This document shows positions 10,355-22,264 of a stretch of DNA of 64,000 bases, piece by piece. The DNA is from Arthrobotrys musiformis. Lineage: Eukaryota > Ascomycota > Orbiliomycetes > Orbiliales > Orbiliaceae. Under the pieces are notes generated by a model. That model searched no databases. It was not told where the DNA came from and saw only the letters and a list, made by a program, of their open reading frames with translations. Each line of letters starts with the position of its first letter. The stretch's first letter is position 1. Made by a program: the position numbers and the translations under genes. The stretch lies in assembly GCA_036971715.1 (NCBI GenBank), contig JAVHJL010000002.1, positions 404,501 through 468,500 on the forward strand, in the 5' to 3' direction.

Positions 10355-12788
10355 TCAATTGTATCTAACAATAACCAGCGTCCCACTAGGACCTACATAT
10401 TTGTTGTGGTCGTATGTGGGTGTTGGAGAGACATTAATAGCGTAGGCAATATAATTTCCACTATCTCCAACCTTAACATGATGAATGTTGCCGTTCGGCA
10501 GAATCTCGGAGGCATGTTCATTCATGGCAGCCGGAGCTTTCTCTGTTGGAACTTGTAAAGCCTCTCCTTTGCCCCAGAACATGCTCATCAAACCACTTCG
10601 CCTTTTCCCAAAACGAACGGTTCGAGGATACGGCCGTTCGCATGGCACGGCTATATCCCGGTCTACTCTCAAAAGGACTCTTTCCTGTCTTTTTTGAAGT
10701 TTCAATATACCGCCTGGTTGCCTCTCTGGTTTCCACCGCCCTTTCTCTACCGGGCCGACAATTTCTCGATACTCATCGCCTTCCACTGCTATCTCGTGGT
10801 CCTTAATAGCTAGCCACCTCGGTTTCGCCCGATGCGTATCCCGTTTTGCAAAAAACATTGCCGGCATCTGTATCGAGAGGACTAGATGTGGCTCGAAACA
10901 GCGTAGCACTCCAGCAAGGTTTGTCGTCATGGCTGTCTGTAACTGCATAATTTTATTCGGGTATATCCCCTCGGGATTCTCGTAGCACGAAAACCCGGGT
11001 TCGCCCTTGTAGTAACAAGCCGGTTCATGATCATCGTCAGGGTCTTGATAGCCCGCCCTTCGATTCAGCATTCGTGGCGAATATTTTTCCAGGCCTTCTC
11101 TTCTCAAAGGGATTTCCCATGCCACTAAAAATTCCGGCCCCTGCCACGCTGGTACTTCTAGACGAGTTTGTTCGAAGGGAATCTCGCCACCGCCCAGTCG
11201 AACCACGTGATTATATCCTCTAACAAGCGTGAACATCTCCTCGTCGCCTCCACCCCCGCCGAAGGTTTGACCAGGAAGAAAGCTTTTCCATATCCTTGGT
11301 ACCGAGGGAGCGATCAATTTCTTCCCAGTACCAGATTTAGCCGCGTCTCGAGCCCACATACCTTCCCGCCAAGATCCCACCCTCCTTACTTCCTCCTTAT
11401 CTAAATCCTCGTCAGAAGGTATGAATATTGTCATAGCATCTTTCTGCCTCCACCAGAGGCTCTTTACCACGGTGACCTCACCGTACTGACTCATCCGTCT
11501 GACGTCGAACGCAGTAACTCCTGCTCCTGTAGTTACGAAAACCAATTCCCCCACTCTATCCACTTGCACATGAATATCCAAATTATTGGCAAAGATCAGT
11601 GAGGGCTTTGTGCAGAATTCCGTAAGGCCCATTTCTTTTAGATCCACAACTGCAACCGAAGGAAGATACCCTGGCAGCCCCCAGAATAATTGCGATCCAT
11701 AGCCTTCCCTTCTTTCACCCTCCATCGAACAAACTGTATCAATATCGTCTCTGGCATATCGCAGGAATGCGAACTGGCGGGTTATAGGCACGATCCCCGC
11801 GATGTAGTATGAGTTCAAAACGTATTCCGCGTATGGAAATCTATTCAGCGGCATTGACAGCGCGGCAATCGGCTGGCCGAAGTTTTCAGACTTCAACGAA
11901 AGCACTAGCCCGAGACTCTTGGTCCGGGCGATAATGGGATGCCACGTCGCTGCTGATTCCTGGGGTAGCGGTGTGTGCGCCGCAGCTAACAATGCGACTC
12001 TTCACAAAACGTTAGTATAGGAATTATCTTAGGGCTTCGTGCATACTTGCACATGGCGGCGTAATACGAAGACTATTTACTCACACGTCATATGGAGATG
12101 TATCTTTCTCCCCTGCCATCCACGCAAGTTCTACAAATAGTACTTCCCCGCCAAAGTCGCTATGGACATTGACTTCGAATTTTCTCAAACCAATCCCGGC
12201 CTTGTTCTTCAAAGATTCTGCTGTCCACCAACCCGTCGAAATTCGCTCCTTGATGCCTCCAATGACACCCACGCCCCCACCGCTTCTATTGTACTCATCC
12301 AGGGGCTGTGTCGTAAACTCCCAAGTTTCGGTCAGTAGTAAAACAGAGGAACTCGATGTATTAGATAGATCGAAGAGAGCTAGGTCGCCAGCAGTTGTTC
12401 GATACGCTACGACCCCTTCTCGGTTTACACCGCTATTGGAATCTTGGTATGCATTACTTGTAGTGAAATATGGAGTATCAAAGTTTGTCATTCGTAGACC
12501 GTCGACGATTGTTGCCCTGGTTGCCTTTCCTTGCGTGATTCGGTCACGTGGAAGGAAATAGCGATCGAACTCGGCCCTTGCAGTTTCTAACGGTGTCGGG
12601 AAAATGCCATGAGAGGAGAGGTAGTGGGAACATATTAGAGGTGAAGTAAAAAGTTCATACGCTGCATGGGATAAAGTGCGCAGCTTTCGAATATCGGACG
12701 GAGAGAGATAAGCAAGCAGAATGTTGTGGATATCGAGCGGGACAGACAAGAGAGAGGGACGAGCGGTCCCCTGAGCTTCAGTAGGCAT
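10355..12788 (-). CDS. F-box protein, 782 aa (two exons)
   Basis: Exon 1 (12788-12085) and exon 2 (11999-10355) join over an 85-nt intron with donor GTGAGT, branch CTAAC and acceptor AAG. The sum is 2349 nt, 782 residues. Residues of about 12-50 form an F-box: LLSVPLDIHNILLAYLSPSD followed by IRKLRTLSHAAYELF. This motif normally docks on Skp1 in an SCF ubiquitin ligase. The long remainder has repeated W- and G-rich strands and may form a beta-rich substrate-binding region, but I do not recognise a named repeat. A GGGG run with acidic residues (FGGGGGDEEMF) looks like a loop insertion. The substrate is unknown. The alternative is an F-box-like protein not acting in SCF. Confidence 0.83.
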
Positions 12789-15253
12789 TATACAAATCGA
12801 TTAATACTCTTGTTGAGTTTTGTAGATTCAGATCTTCAAAACATAAACCTCTCGAAGCATGCGACTTCATAAACGGCTTTGCAATTTGTAGGATCGTGTT
12901 GGTTAGAATTGTTGTATTTTTTGTGTTCCTTATTCGTGGGGCGAAGCTGGAGGCGAAGCGGGAATGCAAACTAGGGTGACCACGAAGTATGGGGCCCAAG
13001 CGGGATGACATGCGCATGCAGCCGTCAAAAGGGAATCGATGTCTCTGATATATAGATCTCGTTGGGATTCGAATTAATTCTCATACCACGCTGTCTCCAT
13101 ATGGCGGTGACGAGATGCTCCCTGAAAACGATATTCTCGAGAAAAAGGTCGCATCTCAGCGCTCAGTCTGAGTTACGCCTTCCTCCTCAGCCGTACGTAC
13201 GCCAATTGCCAGTGGACCACGAAAGGATCCGGCAGGGCTATTTTTAGGTCCTGTCCATTGCATTGAACTGCGATGGGAGTTACCGAACCGCGCAACAGGA
13301 AGCGTCACTAGCCAGCCCACTATAGTATTTGGGCTTTATTAAGAAACTGCTAGCACAAAATTCTTTGTCTTGTACCCAGACAAAATTTATATATAAACGT
13401 TCGATTTAGGATCGCTAGATTTAAACAATGACTCCTCAACCCCGGTATTTCCTTAGCCAAGACCTTTCCAGTTGCTTCGCATTAAGAGCCCAAGGCTCAA
13501 GTATTCCTTATTATGGAACACCCGCTACAGAAATTAGTAGATCTCACTGAGGCACGCAATGTGTAGCTAACGAGCGACCTGTACATGTACCAACGACAAT
13601 GAAGTTCGGCTAAAGTAGACGGGTATCGCAAAAAAATTAAAAACAAAAAAAAAAAAAAAAAAGAACGAAGATAAAGATAAAAAAGTCAGACGGCGAATAC
13701 AGGGAAAATTGCTCGATTCGAGTGCGCCCATAAGTTCCCTACTGCACCGGGGTCGGAGCCAGCCACTCTTTGTGAAGTCTGAGTACCAGACCAGGCCGAA
13801 GAGGCTTTGGTATCATAACATTCCCGTCGATACTTGTCACCGGTACCACAGAAATCAACCTGCATAACCACTATTTTCCCTTTAGCTATTATCCAGCTAT
13901 ATATAGCTATACAATTTCCCCAAGTTCATTCCTTTGAACTAACTTTTCTATTCTTTGTTGAAAATAGCGTTACTGTCGCATTCTTTAAATGCCCCCTTTT
14001 TGGTACCTTGGAATCTCCTTTTCGCTAGATGACATAATTTTATTTCGTACCTAGCTAGTATTGTAGTCAAAAGGCTAATCTTTTTAAATGGTCTATCTAC
14101 AAATCATTTATTTCATCTTCTACGAGTTTCCTAGGAAGTGAGTTCTGATAGGATATAGGACGCACATCTTGGAATTTCGTCTGTGTTTGGATATTAAAAT
14201 GAGTTTTATCTTGAGTGGGAGTAATATTATGGAGCGGCGCCGGAGTAAAATACAACATTATTGACGCTATAGTTCTTCGCGATTTTGCAAAATTTATCCA
14301 AATATATTTGAATTGTTGACTAGAGCCTTCTTTGCTATCCCCAGAATCAAATCAAATATCGCCGTTTTTTCGCGGCGGATAAGTTTGTATTATGGTAAAA
14401 CCATTTATATAATCTTATTTTCTTTGATTCTTGTGAGAGGACAGCTGGTGTGATAGGTATAGTTGTAATATTGAGCTTGAGGGCTATCATGCATGATATA
14501 TCATCGGCCCAAGGCCAATATATATCGAATAAAAGGCCAATGATCGTCAGTATGAAGCGCTCGAGTGGATGGTCGATCGAGAGCCAAGCTACATTATTTC
14601 GTAAACCAGATGCTACTGTGTTTGAAGCTACACAAGCTCAGTAAAGTTCAGTTAAAGACTACTTAACGAACCTCAGTGTTTCGGTAAAATAAAGTTAAGA
14701 TAGCCGACCCCCATTTTTATCGGTGCGCGATAGACACGGAAATTATTTATCAGGAATCCTTTCGCGGGCTCCACACCATAATGCTAATTATCGTAGGTGA
14801 AATATGGCGAGCCGATAGAGCTTGGCGCCAGGGCGTTGCTGCACGCCAGGAACAAATTTGGGAGTGTATGCACATGCCCATGTATACGTTTCGTCGAAAG
14901 TTAACGTGACACGCTTTGGGGTTCCTTATTTAGGAGGAATATGCTAAATATATGGTAACTTTTTCTCAACTGAGTATTGCCGTATTACACCTATCGATCT
15001 ATCCTATAATTATTTAGAGCAAATCATGATGATCTATTATATTTTTGTAAAAAATACCTGGAATACTGAGTTGGCGTCTACTTGAGCCCAGTTTGATTGG
15101 AACAAAATTCCGATTGAAAATATGGTTTTGACAATCTTCGGCCTCTAATCTATGCCATAGATCTAGACCACAAACGTACAGCTCATACATGCATGGCTGA
15201 TGAGTTGGAATCAATGATCTTAATGCATATGTTCTAGCTAACAACAAGTATAC
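12789..15253. other. gene-poor TA-rich region, 2.5 kb
   Basis: I find no convincing gene here. It holds an 18-nt A run at 13645-13662, many TATATA clusters, and a perfect AGCTATATATAGCT palindrome near 13892-13905 that recurs near 21243. Short ORFs lack protein character. It may be decayed transposon sequence, but no terminal repeats or coding remnants are recognisable. Confidence 0.4.
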
Positions 15254-15990
15254 TTAATAACCACCCATTGCATCGTCAATTTCTTCTTGTTCTTCCTGAA
15301 CTACTTCTTCCTTAGTTTCACCATCTTCTTTCTCATCCCCCTTCCCACCAGGCCCCCCACTTCCCTCATTAGGTTTCTCGCCATTTTTAGGAGTAACACA
15401 AGGCCCCTTTGCAGTCCAGGTTATCGTCGGGGTACACCCGCAATCTCCTTTGCACCGCGTGTTGAATACCGTAGTGGTAACCTGTTTCTCGGCTCCGATG
15501 CAGGCACAGTCGTAAGTCAAGTTGAAGTTCATACTACTACACCTACTCTCCGATGGGCAAGGAGCCGCATCCGACAAGCAAGTGCGGAACGCACTGACGG
15601 TTTTCGACGGTGGGCATTTTGGCAACTCCGGGGTTTGTGGACCCTTGGTAGTAGTAGAAGGTGGTATGTAAGTTGCATCATCGATCTCTTCTTGTTCCGC
15701 ACCAGGGTCGACGATTTGTGTTACTGTCGTGGTTTTTGTCACAGTTTTTGTGACGGGCCCGGGACATTTGGAGGAGATTCTTTTGGTGATTGTTATGGGG
15801 CTGCAGCGGCCTCCGAATTTTGAAACAGTTGAGGTTATGGTCGTAGTGCTTTGGCGAGGGCAAGTGAGTGCCGCAGTGCTGTTATGTTATGGAGTCTTTC
15901 ATTAGTGGCAGTTCGAAATCTATATATTAAGGGCGTTAATATTGACTACCTGACAACCAAAGCGGAGATAACGGCGATGTTAATGTGCAT
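15254..15990 (-). CDS. secreted cysteine-rich protein with acidic tail, 221 aa
   Basis: Exon 1 (15990-15950) encodes a clean signal peptide (MHINIAVISALVVSTAA). A 71-nt intron (donor GTAGTC, acceptor CAG) separates it from exon 2 (15878-15254), totalling 666 nt and 221 residues. The mature region is Thr-rich with VTKTVTKTTTVTQ stretches, and holds 13 cysteines, including a dense block with RTCLSDAAPCPSESRC, YDCACIG and RCKGDCGCT. The last 45 residues are Gly-rich and strongly acidic (GDEKEDGETKEEVVQEEQEE). It is probably an O-glycosylated, disulfide-bonded cell-wall or extracellular protein. There is no GPI-like hydrophobic tail. I do not recognise the family. Confidence 0.75.
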
Positions 15991-17199
15991 TTTGATAATA
16001 ATAGGCCCGCTTCGAAGCCTCGTAATAGAAAATGAGGGTATGGGATTCAAGATAAAGAAAATGTAGGTAGTTCTAAGGAGTGAAAATGTAAAACGTAAAA
16101 TGAGGGCAACGAAGACTTAATCTTCTTACAAGTTGACAAAAAGAAGCCGTCGGGGGACTGTTGAAGTACTTTCTTAACCACGACTAGGGATTTGGACGAG
16201 ATCAATCTCAGTCAACTTCTACTTTCCTGCCCTTAAATAACATTTTCGACACCACCATGCCATTAACCTCGCTGACCGACGTCGCGCTGACCATACTCGA
16301 TCCAGTAGTATCCATTTCATCTGCATATTCACATTTCGAAGGCCCCCAAAAAACAATTCCACCGAACCGACTCCCCCAATCCTCGTAAGGCTTTCCTACC
16401 CGAGCTGACCCTTCCATCCCGCTGTCACATAGACATCTTTCTCGAAAATGCCATTGATCGATCGGGCCCTAGAGTGCCGCAAAACTCCAGAGAAAGAAGA
16501 TGGGGCTCAAGTTACTGTGATGTAACAATAGAATCTTAGCTTCCGATTGGCCTACATCGTACCGCGCCTGTTCACCCCATGTTAAGTCAACGATCCACAT
16601 ATTCTACTCAAACTTTCATCCCCTGTTGGATTATTTTGCGTTGTCATAGCCGACGAGATGCGCCGAGGCTTCGGCTTCGGCTTCCTGCTGTATCGTTGGC
16701 TCTGGTTTAAGCTTATTCCTTCAAAACCCGGGGCTAGAAATTTTGTTTCTATATGTTTGACAGAATAAAAGCAGGGGTAAGGACAGGTGATTTGCAGGTG
16801 CGGGAATTAGATTCAGGTCGAATTGCCTATTCTCCTCAGAAAAAAGATATCTGGTTTTATCAACTCCGATTAATCGTGGGTTCGAATACCTACATAATTA
16901 ATTCTATAACAATGAATACATAGGGAGAAACAATTAAGACTGTATAAAACCGTAAGGAGATGCCTGACCAACGCCATAATAAAACAACGAAGCTAAGAAT
17001 GTTCTTTTACAAAAGAATTACACAGAGGAGAGGTGCAAATCGGCTGGAAATATAGAGGTGAAGAATATGTAAACGAGAAGAAGCTGGGGTGCCTGTTGAC
17101 GAGGAACCTAAGATGCAATTCTAACGCTTTCGTTATCCGAGTCGTGACTAGTCATAATACATGAAATCCACCGTTTTAGTTTTTTTTGTTTGGATAAAT
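15991..17199. other. intergenic region
   Basis: This is the upstream flank of the cysteine-rich gene and the 3' flank of the DUF2235 gene. A short - strand frame at 16208-16417 is listed separately. The part from 16740 to 17150 is TA-rich with no gene. Confidence 0.45.
16208..16417 (-). CDS. possible small protein, 69 aa
   Basis: An ATG at 16417 opens a 69-codon frame with protein-like composition (GKPYEDWGSRFGGIVFWG then a Ser/Val/Thr-rich half ending FKGRKVEVD). There is no signal peptide, domain or known relative. It could be a real small gene, an exon of an unrecognised gene, or chance. Confidence 0.25.
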   Translation of the reverse strand: MEGSARVGKPYEDWGSRFGGIVFWGPSKCEYADEMDTTGSSMVSATSVSEVNGMVVSKMLFKGRKVEVD

Positions 17200-18831
17200 T
17201 TAATACACCGCGCCTCTATCCCCCTTTAGTAGCATCTCGAAACTCCTCTTTCCGGGAGGTACCCTTCCAAACTCCGCTTCTTCGATAATTCTCTCGTTCC
17301 CATCAGGCCCTGTAGTCAACCAATACCACCCCCCTCCTTCCTTCTTCTTCAACTCCATTCCCATAAGCGCGCCGCACCTCTTCCTGTATTCCTCGTCGTT
17401 CAGATATCTCTCTCGAACACTCGAATGCATGAATTCTCTCGTCATCCCTGGCAAGTTGTATCTACCAGGAGTCCTATCCTTCGCCGGTAAAAACTGCCAC
17501 CACCCATTCCGACTATCGTATATAGTACCCATACCCCATCCCTGCTTCCGTCTAAAGCTCTGCGGAGTAATGGAAGCTGTCTCGTCTCCGTCCAACACGT
17601 TACCGTATTCGTCGTATATCATTGTCGGGATCTCAGTATTGGCGCAGATGGGCTCGAGATACGACCAATCGAATCTGAGCCATGGTGAGGTCCTATCGAT
17701 CATCCATGCCAGTGAGATATCTGCCAGTTCGTGATCGGAGTAACCTCCACCGACTGAAGAATGAGCACCGGGCATCCAGACTTGTTGGAGATTGATGTCG
17801 ATATCCGGAGCTCGCCGGTCTGGTAGTGTATTTGTGCGGGGTAGCTTCATTTTACAACCCGATTCGCCTAGTTTGGGAGGGTCTAAGAACCACAATGTAG
17901 GCGAGAAGTTCGATCTCCTCTCGTCGAGGGCGAGAACTTGGAAGGCGTTTTCGACCGCAGGGGAGAGCTTGGTGTCGTAAAATCCGAAGGAGGCGTTGAG
18001 GCCTAGCTGCCTTGTGATCCATGAATCCGGGAAACCGACGGATCCAACGGTATCGAAGACGCCAACAACTTTGATTATAATGTTACGTTGGGTTTCCCAG
18101 GGTATCCCGTCGACATTAGCCGCAATACGGCGTTTTGTAAACTCAGCGAAGGACTCGGGGCCCTTTTTATACTCCTGGTAAATAAGTGCAAAGTCATCCA
18201 TGCCACGTTTGGTGAGCAGACCAATTTCTGATACGAAAGCGGCGAGAGCACGGACGGTATATGCACCGCGAGAGAAACCGAAGAGATAAATCTCATCTGC
18301 TGGTTGGTCTTCGTATGAGTCTTGGTAGTTGGCTGCCAAGAAGGCATATGCTTCGCGAACTGCGCTATCCAGACCGAATCCAATGCTACCAGCAGCCAGC
18401 CATTGGAGCTTCGTGAGCTCCCCGGACCCGAGACCGGATTGGTAAAATACTATTTGTTGGATTTCGATACCAGGGGTGGTATACCTGTCCACACAATCCA
18501 GGGAACGAGCAAACCGTGTAACATTAGAAGGAATAGATGGAGGCCCCTGGTCAGAGGATTTCCAGGTACCGTCACAACAGCAGACCAGACGTTTGATAGT
18601 CTTGTCGGGGTGAGGAACGGACCGTGGATTCGGTGTTCTAGGATCTTGAGCAAGCGGATAGTGCCCTGATGGGGGCCATGTTGTATGATGTGAGGGGCGT
18701 TTGATATCAGGCGAGACCTCGGGACTACCATCGTGCGCCGTTCTGACGTCTGGCCAGGTTGTAGACGGTGCCGGTCCTCGTAGAAGAGGGGTACTTTCTG
18801 TCGTCTTAAGCTGAGGCCGACGGCTTGACAT
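17200..18831 (-). CDS. DUF2235 alpha/beta-hydrolase domain protein
   Basis: This is an intronless 543-residue protein with an ATG at 18831. After a disordered N-terminus of about 75 residues comes the DUF2235 domain. It shows KRLVCCCDGTWKSSDQG at its first strand, the nucleophile elbow GFSRGAYTVRALAAFV (a GxSxG Ser), VFDTVGSVGFP, and the His-containing WMPGAHSSVGGGY. DUF2235 includes phospholipase-type enzymes such as the catalytic domain of bacterial Tle1 effectors, and is very common and uncharacterised in ascomycetes. No signal peptide or membrane helix is seen, so a cytosolic lipase or esterase is inferred. The actual substrate is unknown. Confidence 0.9.
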   Translation of the reverse strand: MSSRRPQLKTTESTPLLRGPAPSTTWPDVRTAHDGSPEVSPDIKRPSHHTTWPPSGHYPLAQDPRTPNPRSVPHPDKTIKRLVCCCDGTWKSSDQGPPSIPSNVTRFARSLDCVDRYTTPGIEIQQIVFYQSGLGSGELTKLQWLAAGSIGFGLDSAVREAYAFLAANYQDSYEDQPADEIYLFGFSRGAYTVRALAAFVSEIGLLTKRGMDDFALIYQEYKKGPESFAEFTKRRIAANVDGIPWETQRNIIIKVVGVFDTVGSVGFPDSWITRQLGLNASFGFYDTKLSPAVENAFQVLALDERRSNFSPTLWFLDPPKLGESGCKMKLPRTNTLPDRRAPDIDINLQQVWMPGAHSSVGGGYSDHELADISLAWMIDRTSPWLRFDWSYLEPICANTEIPTMIYDEYGNVLDGDETASITPQSFRRKQGWGMGTIYDSRNGWWQFLPAKDRTPGRYNLPGMTREFMHSSVRERYLNDEEYRKRCGALMGMELKKKEGGGWYWLTTGPDGNERIIEEAEFGRVPPGKRSFEMLLKGDRGAVY

Positions 18832-21800
18832 GGCTTCGGTCGATGTAGTGATTTGATATCGATATCAGTTAGACGTACTTTTGGGCATAAATCGCCCTTC
18901 GAATGCGGTTTGGTGTGAGGCTGACGGCGAGTGTGTTGCGACGAGGTCGAGACGTTGCAGTCTGCCTGTGTTCGGTGTTGGCGAATTCAACGGGGAGTAT
19001 TGTATATATTACGACGTCGAGTCGGCCGTCGAACTTCAATTCTGAGTGCTAACGAGCTAACTTAGTGGATGCTTTATTGGGTAATCTGTACCTTCTATCC
19101 GACGGAACCGAAGAAAAACTCTATGATCGATGCGGGGATACCAACCTCCCTTTTATATAGACTAGGCTGGACGGGACCACCTGTACAGTCACCAAGCTGA
19201 CGTTTGGCAGGACCCAGCGCCGGAGTCCGGCAACCACTTGAAACGCAAGCTGATGCGCCCAAATGCAAGGCCTCGTTGGCGCAGCTACTTCTAATTTGTC
19301 CTAGAGAGGGCAACTAACCCCAGGATCCAGCGCAGGCAGCTTGGCTCGTCGAAGTGACTGGACCGCCCTTTCTATTCACCTGGCTGTGCAGGGCATTATG
19401 CTATCCTAACGGAAGGTGGTTTGGCCTCATCGCTAGCGCTGGAGCCTATAAGGTGATGATCGGTGAAATGAGGGATTCCAATACATAGCGAATGGATTTC
19501 CGAAATGAGGGCCCGAGGGACACTGTTTTCAAGGATCTAGATTACTCTGGCTACCGGTGCCTGCGGGGCCTATCGCTCTGCTATCAATTGCAAGTCATAA
19601 GTGATGAAAGGGGTATCGGTGTGGTTGCACAGGGGGTGTGAGTGTGGTCGTAATTAGGCCATTACGCCGGCTTTTGCATAGCGGCCGTTCAAGAGCCTCA
19701 GATGTGAGACCCTTTTAAATTTTACAAATATTGAGATCTAAAGAATCCAGCAGGCACAGCCCTGTCAGGCCCATACGAATCCTGGGGAGAGCTAGCAGCA
19801 TAGCATGGCTTAGAAGTATCGACGTGGTATATTTCTCGATATGGTAAATATTAATAGCACGGCTGTCTTATCCACAATGGCTGCGGGGAAGGAAAACGTA
19901 GATATGAATGATATTGGTTAGGATGTGCACTTGCCCCGTCGATGTGTTCTCTTGCAACCTTGCTGGTTTCTTGAGACCGGGACCGCCAGCCCGCTGCAAG
20001 TCTCGGATTTACTAACCGCAGATGGCCAGGTGCGGACAAACGAACTATTTTCTTACCTCAGCGTCCAAACCGATTCTTTTCGGTCGCAAATTCACACATC
20101 AGATGAATCATATATCACGGGTACAAATTTAAACGTCATCCCGCAGCGATCTTCCCTCCCAATTGCTTGTAAACGTGGGTACTTAAATATTTAAATTTTT
20201 GTGCTTGGAGATTTCGCAATGTGCGGAACGACACCGACGACACTGTTGGTTCATACGCGAACGGTTCATACCAGCAACCCTGGTGGTCAGATTGATTATT
20301 TTATATTACGCAGAAATAGAAATTCCGGCTCTGCGTAGGTAGTGATCAGGACCAAAATCTAAGACGAAACACGAATTTGATTTGCAATTCCATCCACACT
20401 TAAGACCTAAATCGTGATACATTTCATGAGGAGTCCTGTATGGCTAATGACGAATTAGCATTTATTCATAGAAAGGTGAACTACCGTAGCATCGAGGCCG
20501 GCGCTCGAACTGCCGCCCCTCTCCTAATTCCAACCGAAGGAGGTATCATCAGCACATCAATATCCATAATTGTCTCGAATCCAGACCCTGGGGATCCATA
20601 ATAAAATATGAATATTTACGATGTTTCCTGCAATCAAGCTAAGCATACATAGCGCCTAACGAGAGCGCATCCATGGCATCCCCCCTCCAGCCCCTTCTCG
20701 CTTTATCTCAGTCGGGTACAAAGCTCTATAGGGGAACTTGGTTGTCTCGTATACTAGAGCTGGCCGAAGGAACTTAGGTGTGAAATCATAATCAAGTTTG
20801 TCAATGCCTTGAGTGTAAAAGCATCCGCGAAATAATATCGCCACGGCGAGCTAGGGTAAAAACCGACGAACGGTTTACTATCCAAAATGTCAGGAACCGC
20901 CAAACCTCAGGATCGAGGCTCCCTAGAGGCCTACGCGGAAACTTGCACTGACTAGCAGCGAATTTTGTATGCCGAATGGAACTTGTAAAGTATTATCACG
21001 TTTTCAATTCTATTAATTTTGGCAAAGTCATAGCTTGTATTCACTTGTATACTAGCCAAGGTCTCGATACTAATTTAAGTACCAGATTCCAGCGTGATTT
21101 TATGTCCAAAGGATATCATTAGAAGCTTCGTAAAAGGCTATGGCGAGTTACCATTTTACATAACCCGGGGCAGTGACTCCTTCACGTCCACGCGTCCTCG
21201 CACAGAGACCTAAAGCAACATATGTTCTATAGTTGTAGCTGTAGCTATATATAGCTATAGCCTTGTGGTGGCAACCTATAGGGTGACGTCATGACTTTGG
21301 AACCAGTATAATGTAATCTCCGACCGAGTTGTTTGGCTCTTTGGCCACTTAGAACCCTCGAGATTGTAGTATCGGGCCTGATTTTATATGGTTGTTGTTG
21401 AGAGTTAAGAATATATTCTTCAGGAATGTGGTATTTGGAACTCAGAACCGACGAGAGGCTTAAAAGAGCGTGTGTAACAGCAAATTGAACACAAGCAGGG
21501 AAGCCCCAAGCAACGGCCCGCAGATCTAACTGCCGTACGCAGGGCTCTGAATTCCCCATGTTTCCAAGCAACCGAGTCCTGATAGCTGCTTACAGATCTC
21601 GATTGTCCCCGCCTGGCATGGCGACTGGCTCCAGCCTCGTAACCACGACTGGCTCTCTGCTTCACATCCAGGCAAAAGACAACACAATTTCCATGTTGTA
21701 TTCTTCACCCGGTGTCCCGCACCCGTTCGTCGGCCGAGAGGTCGGCTTGGCTTTGTCTTCTCGGCCGGACAGCTTCAAACATTCTTACGCCAATAATCCT

Positions 21801-22264
21801 CTTTAGAGCTGCAATAAAGTATAATAATGAAGTACAGTTCAGTAATTTCAATTGGGCGTTCTGAGATATATTACTATTCGGAAGACTATTCAAACCTGTA
21901 GTTGTACTTTACTGCACTGGCGTCGTCACAAAATCTCAATACATAAGCTGACTTGCATTGGGCTAGCTTGCATGTATCTACGACAATTAGGTATAGTGCT
22001 GACTTGCGCGTTCCCCTGTCCTGTGCTTCGTGGTGGGCGGGACTGCGAATACTAATATCTCGAACCTAGACGAGTCGACTTCGCGAATTCGAACCAAATT
22101 TCCATTCTTTCCTTGAATATATATAGCAACGTTACGGTATGATATAGGCGACAACTGTACGACCAAAGAACAGCGAATTCGGGCAGACTGGCTCCTACAA
22201 AGTACTGGGCCGTAAGTTCGAGACCTACTCACGATCTACCTAAACGATTTCCGACTTCGCTGCA
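18832..22264. other. gene-poor region, 3.4 kb
   Basis: This holds divergent promoters for the DUF2235 gene and the acyltransferase gene with a long empty middle. Small ORFs on both strands (for example 21245-21806) overlap each other and are not protein-like. A 16-nt perfect palindrome TAGCTATATATAGCTA lies at 21242-21257. There is no transposase, RNA gene or long repeat that I can recognise. Confidence 0.4.

Noticed and set aside
16860..16895. GGGTTCGAATACC, a tRNA T-arm-like sequence
   Set aside because: No acceptor, D or anticodon arm can be built around it.
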